NCBI GenBank assembly: GCA_025354165.1
Contig: JANXNI010000052.1
Span: forward strand, 1-64,000
Length of the DNA stretch: 64,000 nucleotides
Reading direction: 5' to 3'
From: Burkholderiales bacterium
Lineage (GTDB): Bacteria > Pseudomonadota > Gammaproteobacteria > Burkholderiales > Casimicrobiaceae
The notes under the pieces were generated by a model, which saw only the letters and a list, made by a program, of their open reading frames with translations, did not search any database and was not told where the DNA came from. Positions within the stretch are counted from its first letter, which is position 1. Each line of letters starts with the position of its first letter. The position numbers were made by a program, and so were the translations under genes. Shown one piece after another: positions 40,471 to 52,715 of the stretch.

Positions 40471-43377
40471 ATGTCCTTGCTCCTCATTCTGTCGCTACCT
40501 TTCGTCGGTAGTTTGATCGCCGCCCTGCTGCCGACCCGCGCACGCAATCTGGAGTCGGTGTGGGCGGCGGCGGTCGCGCTCGCTGTGGTGCTCCCGCTGG
40601 CGATGCTCTATCCGCAAATTGCGGCTGGCGAGGTGGTGAGTGAGCGGCTGAGCTGGTTGCCGAGTCTTGGCATCGATATAGTCGTGCGACTGGATGGCTT
40701 TGCGTGGATGTTCGCCATGCTGGTCAGCGGCATGGGCCTATTGGTTGTGGTCTACGCCCGCTACTACCTTTCGCCGGACGACCCTGCGGCGCGCTTTTAT
40801 TCGCTGCTGCTGGGGTTCATGGGTGCCATGCTGGGTGTCGTCGTCTCCGGCAACCTGGTACAGCTAGTGCTGTTCTGGGAGCTGACCAGCGTCTTCTCGT
40901 TTCTGCTGATCGGCTACTGGACGCACCGCAAGGACGCGCGCCGCGGCGCGCGTATGGCCTTCACCGTCACCGCCACCGGCGGCCTGGCCCTGCTGGCCGG
41001 TGTACTGCTGTTGGGGCACATCGTCGGCAGTTACGAGGTTGACGTGGTGTTGAAGGCCGGCGATCTGGTGCGCGCGCACCCGCTCTACCCGTTGACGCTC
41101 GGACTTGTGCTGCTGGGCGCGCTGACCAAGAGTGCGCAGTTCCCGTTCCACTTCTGGTTGCCGCACGCGATGGCCGCACCGACGCCGGTGTCGGCGTACC
41201 TGCACTCGGCGACGATGGTCAAGGCCGGTGTGTTCCTGCTGGCGCGCCTGTGGCCGGTGCTATCGGGCACCGACGAGTGGTTCTGGATCGTTGGCGGCGT
41301 CGGTCTGGTCACTCTGCTGCTGGGGGCTTATGCGGCAATGTTCCAGAACGACCTCAAAGGGCTGCTCGCCTACTCCACCATCAGCCACCTCGGCCTGATC
41401 ACGTTGCTGCTAGGCCTTAACAGCCCCCTAGCTGCCGTGGCGGCGGTGTTTCACATGATGAATCACGCAACCTTCAAGGCGTCGTTGTTTATGTCGGTGG
41501 GCATCATCGACCACGAGAGCGGGACGCGAGACATGCGCCGGCTCGACGGACTTTTCCGTTACATGCCGATTACGGGCACTCTGGCCATCGTGGCGTGCGC
41601 GGCGATGGCCGGCGTGCCGCTGCTCAACGGCTTCCTGTCCAAAGAGATGTTCTTTGCCGAGACCGTGTTCGTCAGCGCGAGCCCGCTCTTCGAATTCGTT
41701 CTTCCCGCCGCCGCCACTGTGGCCGGCGTGTTCGCGGTGGTCTATTCGCTGCGCTTCGGCCACGACGTGTTCTTCGGCCCGCCGCCCACTGACTGCCCGC
41801 GCCAGCCGCACGAGCCAGTCCACTGGATGCGCGTGCCGGTGGAACTGCTGGTGCTGGCCTGTGTACTGGTGGGCACGCTCCCGGCCTGGTCTATCGGGCC
41901 TGTTCTGGCTGTTGCGGCCCAGCCGGTCGTCGGCGGCACCCTCCCAGCCTACAGCCTGGCGGTCTGGCACGGCTTCACGACGCCCTTCGTGATGAGCCTC
42001 GTTGCGATGGGTGGTGGTGCGTTGATCTACCTGCTGTTTGCCAAACGGTTCAAACAACGCCGCGGCTCAGGTGCGCCGCTGTTGCAGCATGTGGATGGCA
42101 AGCAGCTCTTCCACAGCGCGCTCGCATTTTTTACCGGTCTCGCACGCTGGCTGTTGCGCCGCCTCAGCACGAAGCGGCTGCAACCTCAGGTGTTTGCGAT
42201 GCTGGTGACGGCTGGCCTGGCGGGCGTCGCTTCGGCGCTCATCGTGCCGTTGACCTGGGGCGACCGGACACGTGTGCCCGCCACGCCGGAGTTCGTGTTG
42301 ATCTGGATCGTGGCCTGCGCCTGCGCCATCGGTGCGGCGTGGCAGTCCAAGTTCCACCGCCTGGCGGCGCTGACCATGCTGAGCGTCGTGGGCCTGGTGC
42401 TGTGCATCACCTTCGCGTGGTTCTCGGCACCCGACTTGGCGCTCACCCAACTCGCGGTCGAGGTGGTGACCACCATTCTTTTCCTGCTCGGCCTGCGCTG
42501 GATGCCCAAGCCGGTGACGCAGAGCGACCCGCGCACGGCCGTGCGCGTCTGGTGGCGTCGCCGCCGCGATGTCGTGCTCGCTGTCTCGATCGGCGTGGGC
42601 TTGTCGGCGCTGTCGTACGCGCTGCTTACGCGCAACGCGCCGCTGTCGATCTCGCCCTTCTTCATCGACAAGGCGCTATCCGAAGGCGGCGGCAGCAACG
42701 TCGTCAACGTGATGCTGGTCGATTTCCGCGCCTTCGACACCTTGGGCGAGATCACGGTGCTGGGCATCGTCGGCATCACTGTGTACGCGCTGTTGAGGCG
42801 CTTCCGTCCGCCGCTGGAAGTCATCGAGCAGCCGGCGCAGCAACACGTGGTGCCCCTCGGTGCCGTGAGCGACCTGCAGCCGCGTCAGCAGGCGGGTGAC
42901 GCCGCGCAGCGCTACCTCGATGTGCCGGCCGTGCTGGTGCGCCTGCTGCTGCCGATCGCCGGCGTCTTCGCCTTCCATCTCTTCATGCGCGGCCACAACC
43001 AGCCCGGTGGCGGTTTTGTCGCCGGACTGGTGGTCGCCATCGCCTTCACGGCGCAGTACATGGTGAGCGGCACGCGCTGGGTCGAAGGCCGCATGCGGCT
43101 CGTGCCGCCACGCTGGATCGCCGTGGGGCTGCTGCTGGCGCTGGCCACGGGCCTGGGCTCGATGGTGCTGGGTTTCCCTTTCCTCACCACTCATACCGCG
43201 CATGTTTCGTGGCCGCTGGTCGGTGCGGTGCACCTGCCCAGCGCGACCCTGTTCGACCTGGGCGTCTTCGCGGTGGTCGTGGGCTCTACGCTGCTGCTGC
43301 TGACCGCCATCTCGCACCAGTCGCTACGCGCACGCCGCCGCAGCGCGCCGACGGCCAACGAAGTAAAGGTACCCTGA
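40471..43377 (+). CDS. mrpA: Mrp antiporter subunit A (MrpA/MnhA with fused MrpB domain)
   Basis: A 968-residue membrane protein, the largest subunit of the multisubunit Na+(K+)/H+ antiporter. The first part is an NADH-dehydrogenase-5-like domain (LVSGMGLLVVVYARYYLS, FWLPHAMAAPTPVSAYLHSATMVKAGVFLLARLWP); the C-terminal 170 residues contain an MnhB-like domain (LLLPIAGVFAFHLFMRGHNQPGGGFVAGL). Because A and B are fused, this is a group 2, six-gene mrp operon. It uses proton motive force to expel cations and helps with alkali, salt and redox stress. The stop overlaps the start of mrpC. Confidence 0.93.
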   Translation: MSLLLILSLPFVGSLIAALLPTRARNLESVWAAAVALAVVLPLAMLYPQIAAGEVVSERLSWLPSLGIDIVVRLDGFAWMFAMLVSGMGLLVVVYARYYLSPDDPAARFYSLLLGFMGAMLGVVVSGNLVQLVLFWELTSVFSFLLIGYWTHRKDARRGARMAFTVTATGGLALLAGVLLLGHIVGSYEVDVVLKAGDLVRAHPLYPLTLGLVLLGALTKSAQFPFHFWLPHAMAAPTPVSAYLHSATMVKAGVFLLARLWPVLSGTDEWFWIVGGVGLVTLLLGAYAAMFQNDLKGLLAYSTISHLGLITLLLGLNSPLAAVAAVFHMMNHATFKASLFMSVGIIDHESGTRDMRRLDGLFRYMPITGTLAIVACAAMAGVPLLNGFLSKEMFFAETVFVSASPLFEFVLPAAATVAGVFAVVYSLRFGHDVFFGPPPTDCPRQPHEPVHWMRVPVELLVLACVLVGTLPAWSIGPVLAVAAQPVVGGTLPAYSLAVWHGFTTPFVMSLVAMGGGALIYLLFAKRFKQRRGSGAPLLQHVDGKQLFHSALAFFTGLARWLLRRLSTKRLQPQVFAMLVTAGLAGVASALIVPLTWGDRTRVPATPEFVLIWIVACACAIGAAWQSKFHRLAALTMLSVVGLVLCITFAWFSAPDLALTQLAVEVVTTILFLLGLRWMPKPVTQSDPRTAVRVWWRRRRDVVLAVSIGVGLSALSYALLTRNAPLSISPFFIDKALSEGGGSNVVNVMLVDFRAFDTLGEITVLGIVGITVYALLRRFRPPLEVIEQPAQQHVVPLGAVSDLQPRQQAGDAAQRYLDVPAVLVRLLLPIAGVFAFHLFMRGHNQPGGGFVAGLVVAIAFTAQYMVSGTRWVEGRMRLVPPRWIAVGLLLALATGLGSMVLGFPFLTTHTAHVSWPLVGAVHLPSATLFDLGVFAVVVGSTLLLLTAISHQSLRARRRSAPTANEVKVP

Positions 43378-43721
43378 TGGAAATCGTCATCTCGGTGTCC
43401 ATCGGCGTGCTGGCCAGCGCCGGTGTCTGGCTGGTGCTGCGCCCGCGAACATTTCAGGTGCTGATCGGCCTGTCGCTGCTGTCGTATGCGGTCAATCTCT
43501 TCATCTTCACCGTCGGCAGTCTCGCCATCGCTGCGGAGCCGATCGTCAAGCCGGGTCTGGCGGCCAACCTAACCAACTACAGCGATCCGCTGCCGCAGTC
43601 GCTGGTGCTCACGGCCATCGTGATCGGCTTCGCGACTACCGCGCTCTTCCTGGTGGTGCTGCTGGCCCTGCGTGGCCTCAGTGGCGGCGACCATGTCGAT
43701 GGCCAAGAGGAGCAGCCGTGA
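43377..43721 (+). CDS. mrpC: Mrp antiporter subunit C
   Basis: A 114-residue NuoK/MnhC-like protein with three membrane helices; VSIGVLASAGVWLVLRPRTFQVLIGLSLLSYAVNLFIF and the LTAIVIGFATTALFLVVLLAL helix are typical. The ATG at 43377 overlaps the mrpA stop (TGATG), and its end overlaps mrpD by 4 bases. A longer in-frame reading upstream overlaps mrpA and is not conserved. Confidence 0.92.
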   Translation: MEIVISVSIGVLASAGVWLVLRPRTFQVLIGLSLLSYAVNLFIFTVGSLAIAAEPIVKPGLAANLTNYSDPLPQSLVLTAIVIGFATTALFLVVLLALRGLSGGDHVDGQEEQP

Positions 43722-45355
43722 CGCCCAATCACCTCATCGTGGCACCGGTGCTGCTGCCGCTGGCCACGGCGGCGCTGATGCTGTTGCTGGGCGAAGGCCG
43801 CCGCTCGATGAAGGCTGTTGTCAACGTTGGCTCGGCCGTTGTCGGCCTGGGGATCGCGATCGCGCTGCTGACGTCGGTTGACGCACAGCAGGCACCGGCC
43901 GCCTTCGGCATCTACCTGCCGGGCAACTGGCCGGTTCCATTCGGTATCGTGCTGGTGGCCGACCGGCTGTCGGCGCTGATGTGCGTGCTGGCTGGAAGCG
44001 TCGGCCTGGCCTCTCTGGTCTACGCGCTCGCGCGCTGGCAGCATGCAGGCGTGTACTTCCACGTGCTGTTCCAGTTGCAACTGATGGGTCTGTACGGGGC
44101 CTTCCTCACGGCCGATCTGTTCAACCTGTTCGTCTTCTTCGAGGTGCTGCTCGCGGCCAGCTACGGCCTGCTGCTGCACGGCGGCGGTCTGCAGCGTGTT
44201 AAGGCGGGTCTGCACTACATCGCGATCAATCTGCTGGCCTCGCTGCTGTTCCTGATTGGCGTGGCCGTGCTTTACGGCGTGACCGGCACGCTCAACATGG
44301 CTGACATCGCCGTCAAATTGCCCCACGTGCCCGCGAGCGACCGCGGGCTGCTGCATGCAGGCGCGGCCATCCTCGCGATGGCCTTCCTCGCGAAGGCCGC
44401 CATCTGGCCGCTGAGCTCGTGGTTGCCCCCGGCGTACACAGCTGCGAGCGCGCCTACGGCCGCCGTCTTCGCCATCCTGACCAAGGTTGGTGCCTACGCC
44501 GTGCTGCGCCTGTGGACGCTGTGCTTCCCTGCCAGCGCCGGTGCGTCGGCGTGGTTCGGTGGCGAGGTGCTGGTCTGGGGCGGCCTGGTCACGCTGGCCT
44601 TCGGCTCAGTCGGCATGCTGGCATCGCAGCAGGTGGCGCGGCTGGCCAGCTTCAGCATCATCGCTTCTTCGGGCACGCTGATGGCTGCCATTGGCTTCGG
44701 CGTGCCAGCGCTGGTTAGCGGAGCTCTGGTGTACCTCGCCTCATCGACGCTGGCCGGTTGCGCTCTGTTCCTGCTGGTCGAACTGCTCGAGCGCAGTCGG
44801 CAGGTCGAGGTCGGGCCGCAACAGATGGACGATGGCAATGTCGCGCTTCGGGGTTTCCTTGACGCCGAACCGCCAGCCAGCACGAACCTCGACGACGACG
44901 AGGAAGCGCTGGTGGGCCGGGCGATTCCGGCCGCACTGGCCTTTCTTGGCCTGTCGTTCACCGCGTGCGCCCTGGTCGTGGCCGGGTTGCCGCCGCTGGC
45001 TGGTTTCGTCGCCAAGCTGGCGATGCTGACTGCGCTGCTGGATATCCGCAGCACCGCCGCCTGGGCGCTGTTTGCCGGGCTGATCCTGTCAGGCCTGTTC
45101 GCCGCAACGGCGCTGGTGCGCGTTGGCATCCGACACTTCTGGACCACGCACGACCATCCGGCACCGCGGCTGCGTGTCGTCGAGTCGCTGCCGATCGCGG
45201 CGCTGCTGGCGGCAACGTTCATGATCGTGGTGCAGGGCGACGCTCTGCTGGGCTACGCACGCGCGACCGCCGACGCCCTGCATGACCCGCAGCGCTACAT
45301 CGAGGCGGTGACGAACGCTCGCCCGCAGCCCCTCGCGACGATCGGTACACCATGA
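43718..45355 (+). CDS. mrpD: Mrp antiporter subunit D
   Basis: A 545-residue NuoN-like antiporter subunit with about 14 helices. FLTADLFNLFVFFEVLLAASYGLLLHG holds the conserved glutamate of helix 5, and KAAIWPLSSWLPPAYTAASAPTAAVFAILTKVGAYAVLR is the central proton-pathway block with lysine residues. It is the second large ion-translocating subunit alongside MrpA. It overlaps mrpC and mrpE by 4 bases each. Confidence 0.93.
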   Translation: MTPNHLIVAPVLLPLATAALMLLLGEGRRSMKAVVNVGSAVVGLGIAIALLTSVDAQQAPAAFGIYLPGNWPVPFGIVLVADRLSALMCVLAGSVGLASLVYALARWQHAGVYFHVLFQLQLMGLYGAFLTADLFNLFVFFEVLLAASYGLLLHGGGLQRVKAGLHYIAINLLASLLFLIGVAVLYGVTGTLNMADIAVKLPHVPASDRGLLHAGAAILAMAFLAKAAIWPLSSWLPPAYTAASAPTAAVFAILTKVGAYAVLRLWTLCFPASAGASAWFGGEVLVWGGLVTLAFGSVGMLASQQVARLASFSIIASSGTLMAAIGFGVPALVSGALVYLASSTLAGCALFLLVELLERSRQVEVGPQQMDDGNVALRGFLDAEPPASTNLDDDEEALVGRAIPAALAFLGLSFTACALVVAGLPPLAGFVAKLAMLTALLDIRSTAAWALFAGLILSGLFAATALVRVGIRHFWTTHDHPAPRLRVVESLPIAALLAATFMIVVQGDALLGYARATADALHDPQRYIEAVTNARPQPLATIGTP

Positions 45356-45840
45356 AGCGCTGGCTGCCTTCCCCTTGGCTATCGCTGGGCATCTTCTTCG
45401 GCTGGCTGCTGCTGAACAACAGCTTGAGTCCGGGCCAGATGCTGCTCGGACTGGCAGTTGCGATTGTCATTCCGCTGCTGATGGCACCGCTGCGCCCGAC
45501 TCCGGGCCCGTTGCGGCACTGGCGAAAATTAACGATACTGATCCTGCGCGTCGGGCGCGACGTGCTGCGCTCGGCTTTCGATGTGGCGTGCGGCGTAGCG
45601 CGAACCGGCACGCGGCCACCACGAGGCGCATTCGTCGTCGTGCCGCTAGAGCTTCGCGACACCCACGCCCTGGCCGCGCTGGCGATGATCACCACTGTCG
45701 TGCCCGGCACTGTGTGGTCCGAGCTGGCACCCGACCGCAGCGCCCTCATGCTGCACGTCTTTGACCTTGACGACGAAGCCGCCTTCATCGCCCACTTCAA
45801 GAACGACTACGAACGACCTCTGAAGGAGATTTTTGAATGA
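45352..45840 (+). CDS. mrpE: Mrp antiporter subunit E
   Basis: A 162-residue MnhE-type protein with N-terminal helices (PWLSLGIFFGWLLLNNSLSPGQMLLGLAVAIVIPLLMAP) and a soluble domain containing ALAMITTVVPGTVWSELAPDRSALMLHVFDLDDE, the family signature. It is needed for full Mrp activity. Overlaps of 4 bases on both sides show tight coupling. Confidence 0.9.
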   Translation: MKRWLPSPWLSLGIFFGWLLLNNSLSPGQMLLGLAVAIVIPLLMAPLRPTPGPLRHWRKLTILILRVGRDVLRSAFDVACGVARTGTRPPRGAFVVVPLELRDTHALAALAMITTVVPGTVWSELAPDRSALMLHVFDLDDEAAFIAHFKNDYERPLKEIFE

Positions 45841-46115
45841 GCCTGGTCCTGTCGGTCGCCATCACCGTGACGCTCGTGCTCTATGCGTTGGCCATGGTCA
45901 TCGGGCTGCTGCGCATCGTGCGCGGCCCGAGCGCGCAAGACCGCGTGCTCGCGCTCGATTTTCTCTACATCGTGGGCATGCTCGTAATGCTGGTGCTGGC
46001 AATCCGCTACGACAGCGAGATGTATCTCGATGCTGCGCTGGTGATGGTGCTGTTCGGTTTCGTCAGCTCAACGGCATTCGCCAAGTTCCTGCTACGCGGG
46101 GAGGTGATCGAATGA
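45837..46115 (+). CDS. mrpF: Mrp antiporter subunit F
   Basis: A 92-residue MnhF-like protein with three helices; IVRGPSAQDRVLALDFLYIVGMLVMLVLAIRYDSEMYLDAALVMVLFGFVSSTAFAKFL is the standard core, including the RxxxGPxxxDRV pattern. It overlaps mrpE and mrpG by 4 bases. Confidence 0.9.
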   Translation: MSLVLSVAITVTLVLYALAMVIGLLRIVRGPSAQDRVLALDFLYIVGMLVMLVLAIRYDSEMYLDAALVMVLFGFVSSTAFAKFLLRGEVIE

Positions 46116-46450
46116 TGCCGCCGCTCGGTGAACTGGTGGTGGCCGCGCTGCTGCTGGGTAGCGGGATCGTCGTGCTGTTGGCCGCAACAGGCCTGTGGCG
46201 GCTTCGGGACTTCTTCTCGCGTATGCACGCACCAGCGCTGGCATCCACGCTGGCGGCCTGGATTGTCACGCTGGCATCCATCGTGCACTTCAGCACCCGC
46301 AGCGGTGGGCTGTCGCTGCACGTTTGGCTGATCATCATCGTGCTGTCGATCACCGCGCCCATCACCACCATCGTGCTGGCACGGGCAGCACTCTTCCGTC
46401 GGCGCCAGGCTGGCGACGAGCTGCCTGCGCCGCTGGGTGACGGGTGCTAG
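46112..46450 (+). CDS. mrpG: Mrp antiporter subunit G
   Basis: A 112-residue MnhG-like protein with three helices and the signature GLWRLRDFFSRMHAPALASTLAAW. It is the last gene of the operon. A second ATG follows immediately (46115). The frame is open far upstream within mrpE/F, but those residues are not part of the family. Confidence 0.9.
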   Translation: MMPPLGELVVAALLLGSGIVVLLAATGLWRLRDFFSRMHAPALASTLAAWIVTLASIVHFSTRSGGLSLHVWLIIIVLSITAPITTIVLARAALFRRRQAGDELPAPLGDGC

Positions 46451-49188
<2,738 letters not shown>

Positions 49189-49270
49189 GCCGAATAACGG
49201 ATCGAGTCAGGCACTCAGGCGCGGTCCACGTTACCGGCTCGCGCATTTGTAACGCTGTGAAGGAGACTGT

Positions 49271-50548
49271 GTGGATACAACTCAGGTAAATTCATCTGAC
49301 CCAGAATCGGGCAAGCTCGATGCCCTGCTTGTTGATCTGGAGGCTCTGTACAAGGATGTGCACTCCCATCCAGAACTCTCAATGCAGGAGACGCGTACCG
49401 CAGGTTTGGCGGCCGAGCGCCTTCTTGCAGCTGGCTTCGAGGTCACGACTGGTGTCGGCAAGACCGGCGTCGTTGGCCTGCTCCGTAACGGCGAAGGGCC
49501 GACGGTCATGCTGCGAGCCGACATGGACGCGTTGCCGGTTGAAGAAGCGACGGGTCTGCCCTACGCCAGCAAAGCAACCGCGACCGATCAGGACGGCCAC
49601 ACGGTGCCGGTTTCGCACATGTGCGGTCACGACTTGCATGTGACTTGGCTTTGCGGTGCCGTTCAGTTGTTGGCCGACACACGGTCGACCTGGCGCGGCA
49701 CAGTGATGGCAGTCTTCCAGCCCGGAGAAGAAACGGCGGAAGGCGCGCAGGCGATGATCGATGATGGCCTGTTAACCCGCTTCCCGAAACCCGACGTCGT
49801 GTTCGGCCAGCACGTCATGGTGGGACCATCGGGTACAGTAGCCGCACGAGCCGGTGCCATCACCTCCGCAGCCGATAGCCTGCAGATCCGCATGTTTGGT
49901 CGCGGTGCGCACGGATCCATGCCGCAGGCCAGCTGCGATCCCGTGGTCATGGCCGCAGCCACTGTGATGCGCCTGCAAACCATCGTCTCGCGCGAAGTGG
50001 CGGCCGCAGAAGCCGCAGTCGTCACCGTTGGCGCATTGCTCGCAGGCAGCAAGGAGAACGTAATTCCCGACGAGGCCATCATCAAGCTCAACGTGCGGAC
50101 CTTCGACGCAGGTGTGCGCACGCGCGTACTTGCAGCGATCGAGAGGATCGTCAACGCGGAGGCCGAGGCGTCGGGTGCGCCTCGCAAACCGGAAATTACG
50201 ACGCTGGATCACTACCCGCTTAACGTCAACAATCGCGATGCCAGCAAGCGTGTCGCGGACGCTTTTCGAGTGCACTTTGGCACCGAGCGCGTTCGTGAGA
50301 CGGGCCCTGCGCCGGCGAGCGAGGATTTCGGATCGTTTGGAACACAGTGGCATGCACCATCAGTTTTCTGGTTTGTTGGCGGCACCGACCCGGATGACTA
50401 TGCGAGGGCAAAAGCGGCTAATCGACTCAATGAACTTCCGGTGAATCACAGCCCAAAATTCGCACCGGTGCTTCATCCCACACTGAAGATGGGCGTCGAG
50501 ACCCTGGCGGTGGCGGCGAAGGCGTGGCTCTCAACGTCTAATGAGTGA
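49271..50548 (+). CDS. M20-family amidohydrolase
   Basis: A 425-residue zinc peptidase/amidohydrolase of the hippurate/IAA-amino-acid hydrolase type. Metal and catalytic motifs: RADMDALPVEEATGLPY, HMCGHDLHVTWLCGA, FQPGEETAEGAQAMIDDGL, and VMVGPSGTVAARAG; the dimerisation domain spans about residues 195-310. It would cleave an N-acyl amino acid or similar amide. The GTG start has AGGAGA 4 bases upstream. It is 82 bases from katG and could share its transcript. Confidence 0.9.
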   Translation: MDTTQVNSSDPESGKLDALLVDLEALYKDVHSHPELSMQETRTAGLAAERLLAAGFEVTTGVGKTGVVGLLRNGEGPTVMLRADMDALPVEEATGLPYASKATATDQDGHTVPVSHMCGHDLHVTWLCGAVQLLADTRSTWRGTVMAVFQPGEETAEGAQAMIDDGLLTRFPKPDVVFGQHVMVGPSGTVAARAGAITSAADSLQIRMFGRGAHGSMPQASCDPVVMAAATVMRLQTIVSREVAAAEAAVVTVGALLAGSKENVIPDEAIIKLNVRTFDAGVRTRVLAAIERIVNAEAEASGAPRKPEITTLDHYPLNVNNRDASKRVADAFRVHFGTERVRETGPAPASEDFGSFGTQWHAPSVFWFVGGTDPDDYARAKAANRLNELPVNHSPKFAPVLHPTLKMGVETLAVAAKAWLSTSNE

Positions 50549-50645
50549 GATGTAAACCAGAATCGATAACGCCACCGCGCCCTATGCGGTGCTCCCGGCC
50601 CAAATCTGAGGGTCAAATGGATTACATGAAAGAACCACCCGTACA

Positions 50646-51293
50646 ATGAACCGAGAAGCCATCTTGATGCAGTCGCTGCCGCATGTGCTCGATCTTCTTG
50701 GCACGTTTGTCTTCGCGCTCAGCGGCGGGATGGCAGGCGTCAAGCGCAGGCTGGATCTGTTTGGTGTGATCGTGCTGTCTTTCGCCGCAGCGACCGCGGG
50801 CGGCATCGCGCGAGACGTCCTGATTGGTGCCATCCCACCGGAGGGACTCAACAATTGGCGCTACGTTGCGGTCTCGCTGGGGGCCGGACTCGTCACCTTC
50901 TTCTTCCCAGCCAGGGTCACGCGGCGATGGAATCCGGTGCTGCTGTTAGATGCTGCAGGCCTAGCGCTCTTCGCGGTGACGGGCGCACACAAAGCGCTGC
51001 TCTACGGAGTGAACCCGGTCACGGCAACTCTACTCGGCATGTTGACAGCAATCGGCGGCGGTATGGTGCGAGATATTCTGTTGGCACAAACCCCGACCGT
51101 GTTGCAAGCAGAGCTGTATGCGGTGGCAGCCCTGCTGGGTGCAGGGGTCGTGGTGATCGGAAATATTCTGCAACTTCCGTCCAACGCAACCACGCTCGTG
51201 GGCGCGGGTTTGTGCTTCAGTCTGCGTATCGTCGCCATCAGGCGCAACTGGCGACTTCCGATTGCGCGAGCAGACGATCCGCCAGACAAGTGA
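50646..51293 (+). CDS. TRIC-type cation channel (UPF0126) protein
   Basis: A 215-residue membrane protein of two repeats, each beginning with a GGxxRD-type motif: FAAATAGGIARDVLIGAIPP (about residues 45-65) and GMLTAIGGGMVRDILLAQTP (about residues 130-150). This is the pattern of bacterial trimeric intracellular cation channel homologues. It has seven predicted helices. It may use an internal ATG at residue 8 (50667). The function in bacteria is potassium permeability in characterised cases. Confidence 0.88.
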   Translation: MNREAILMQSLPHVLDLLGTFVFALSGGMAGVKRRLDLFGVIVLSFAAATAGGIARDVLIGAIPPEGLNNWRYVAVSLGAGLVTFFFPARVTRRWNPVLLLDAAGLALFAVTGAHKALLYGVNPVTATLLGMLTAIGGGMVRDILLAQTPTVLQAELYAVAALLGAGVVVIGNILQLPSNATTLVGAGLCFSLRIVAIRRNWRLPIARADDPPDK

Positions 51294-51507
51294 AATGGCA
51301 ACGCGCGAAGAAAACGCACTGCCGTGACGGTCGACGCGGGGAAAGCAGACGATGACGTCGCAACTCGCGTCTACGCAGAGCGGAGCAGGATTTTTTCTGC
51401 GGAATCACCGCGTCGAGCTACAGGCTCCGCGGTGATTGAGAGGCATGCGCCACATCGGGCTCTTGATCAGCGTCGCGGCGTGCAGGCCTCGTCGAACCCT
51501 ACTCGGT

Positions 51508-52080
51508 TCAGGTGTTGCGCGGCATCACGGTCAGCACGCGCGCGATGAAGGCATGCAGTTCCGTCATGTAGTTCTGCAGGAACTGCTTCGTACCCTCGTC
51601 GGTGACATCGCCGTCTGCGGTGATGAGCCCCGGTTTGAACTGGATATAAGCCTCGACCGTGTTCATCAGCGGTGAGTTGCAGAAGCACAGCACGCCCCGC
51701 AGGCTCTGCTGCGCCACCGCCGTGCCGATCGCGCCGGGCGAAGTGCCGATCACGCCCGACGGTTTGCGCGCAAAGGAATTCTTGCCCCACGGTCGGCTGG
51801 CCCAGTCGATGGCGTTCTTCAGTCCTCCGGGGATCGAGCGGTTGTATTCGGGCGTCACGAAGAGCACGGCGTCGACGTCAGCTATCGCCTGCTTCAGGGC
51901 GCGCGCCACGGGCGGGTAGTCGGCGTCGTGGTCCGAGCTGTACAGCGGCAAATCTTTGATGGGAATTTCGCTCAGCACCAACTCGGGCGGAGCGAGTCGA
52001 ACCAGGGCCTTGGCAAGCTGGCGGTTGATTGACGTCGAGGCGAGGCTGCCGACGAAATATCCGACTTTGTACGTGGTCAT
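51508..52080 (-). CDS. NAD(P)H-dependent FMN reductase
   Basis: A 190-residue flavodoxin-fold reductase. VGYFVGSLASTSINRQLAKAL is the FMN-phosphate loop, VDAVLFVTPEYNRSIPGGLKNAIDWASRP is the family signature, and KPSGVIGTSPGAIGTAVAQQSLRGVL follows. It could reduce quinones, azo compounds or FMN. Its C-terminal 45 residues are duplicated as a remnant at 40281-40418. It is the last gene of a minus-strand cluster with a Ppx-like protein, an esterase, a dioxygenase and a DoxX protein. The plus-strand gap before it (51294-51507) shows no gene. Confidence 0.9.
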   Translation of the reverse strand: MTTYKVGYFVGSLASTSINRQLAKALVRLAPPELVLSEIPIKDLPLYSSDHDADYPPVARALKQAIADVDAVLFVTPEYNRSIPGGLKNAIDWASRPWGKNSFARKPSGVIGTSPGAIGTAVAQQSLRGVLCFCNSPLMNTVEAYIQFKPGLITADGDVTDEGTKQFLQNYMTELHAFIARVLTVMPRNT

Positions 52081-52127
52081 TAAAGTCTCCTTAAAAGTTG
52101 GTGGGAAAAATGTTTATACGCCACTGC

Positions 52128-52691
52128 TTACTGTTCGACAAGGCGCTGCGGTTGGTCAGGTTCAATCGAAACGATAGACGCATAGCCCAGATGGTGCATG
52201 AATTCGCGCAGGATGAGAAGCGTCGCTGCCGATTCGCGACCCGCAGGCAGGCCCCGCATCGCTCCCGGCCGACCGAGCGAGGTCGAAGCCAGTCGCTGGA
52301 ACCATTGCTCGATCCGCTCGACTGGCATCGTCCTGCCTGCGACAGCGCCCCATTCCCGAATCCCTGCATCTGTGCTCACGAGCGTGGCATTGCTGCTGGC
52401 CGCCCGAGGCAGTTTCATGACTTCATCCTCAACGCTATCAATCGCACGCTCAATCTCGTGAGCCGTCGGCGGGTCGTGATGGAAGAAGTCTCTGGCGATA
52501 CGCGCCGCACCGAGGTTGAGTTGGCGTACGATCTCGGGGGCTTCACCATGACCGCTCAGAATGACAGTGTATTCGGCACCGATATGCAGTAGCGTCGTCA
52601 GCGCGGTCGTAGGCGATCCGCGCAGAACAGCGGCGTGAGCTACAGCGCTGAAGTCGGACTTCAGTTCGGTAAGCGTTCGGTCGTTGAACAT
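52128..52691 (-). CDS. Ppx/GppA-like protein of unknown function
   Basis: A 187-residue protein. The segment HHDPPTAHEIERAIDSVEDEV and the C-terminal VERIEQWFQRLASTSLGRPGAMRGLPAGRESAATLLILREFMHHLG resemble the second half of exopolyphosphatase/GppA-type phosphatases (helices around the PGxxPxRADVIxAG motif), but residues that would bind polyphosphate are not evident and the N-terminal actin-like lobe is shortened or missing. The resemblance is by eye only. It lies 47 bases from the FMN reductase and 24 bases from the esterase, in one minus-strand unit. Confidence 0.45.
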   Translation of the reverse strand: MFNDRTLTELKSDFSAVAHAAVLRGSPTTALTTLLHIGAEYTVILSGHGEAPEIVRQLNLGAARIARDFFHHDPPTAHEIERAIDSVEDEVMKLPRAASSNATLVSTDAGIREWGAVAGRTMPVERIEQWFQRLASTSLGRPGAMRGLPAGRESAATLLILREFMHHLGYASIVSIEPDQPQRLVEQ

Positions 52692-52715
52692 GGTGGTGAT
52701 GCTAGTGTCCAGTCT

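Noticed and set aside
42067-43317. Long minus-strand frames across mrpA
   Set aside because: They are antisense to a continuous, motif-rich MrpA; high GC alone explains the open frames.
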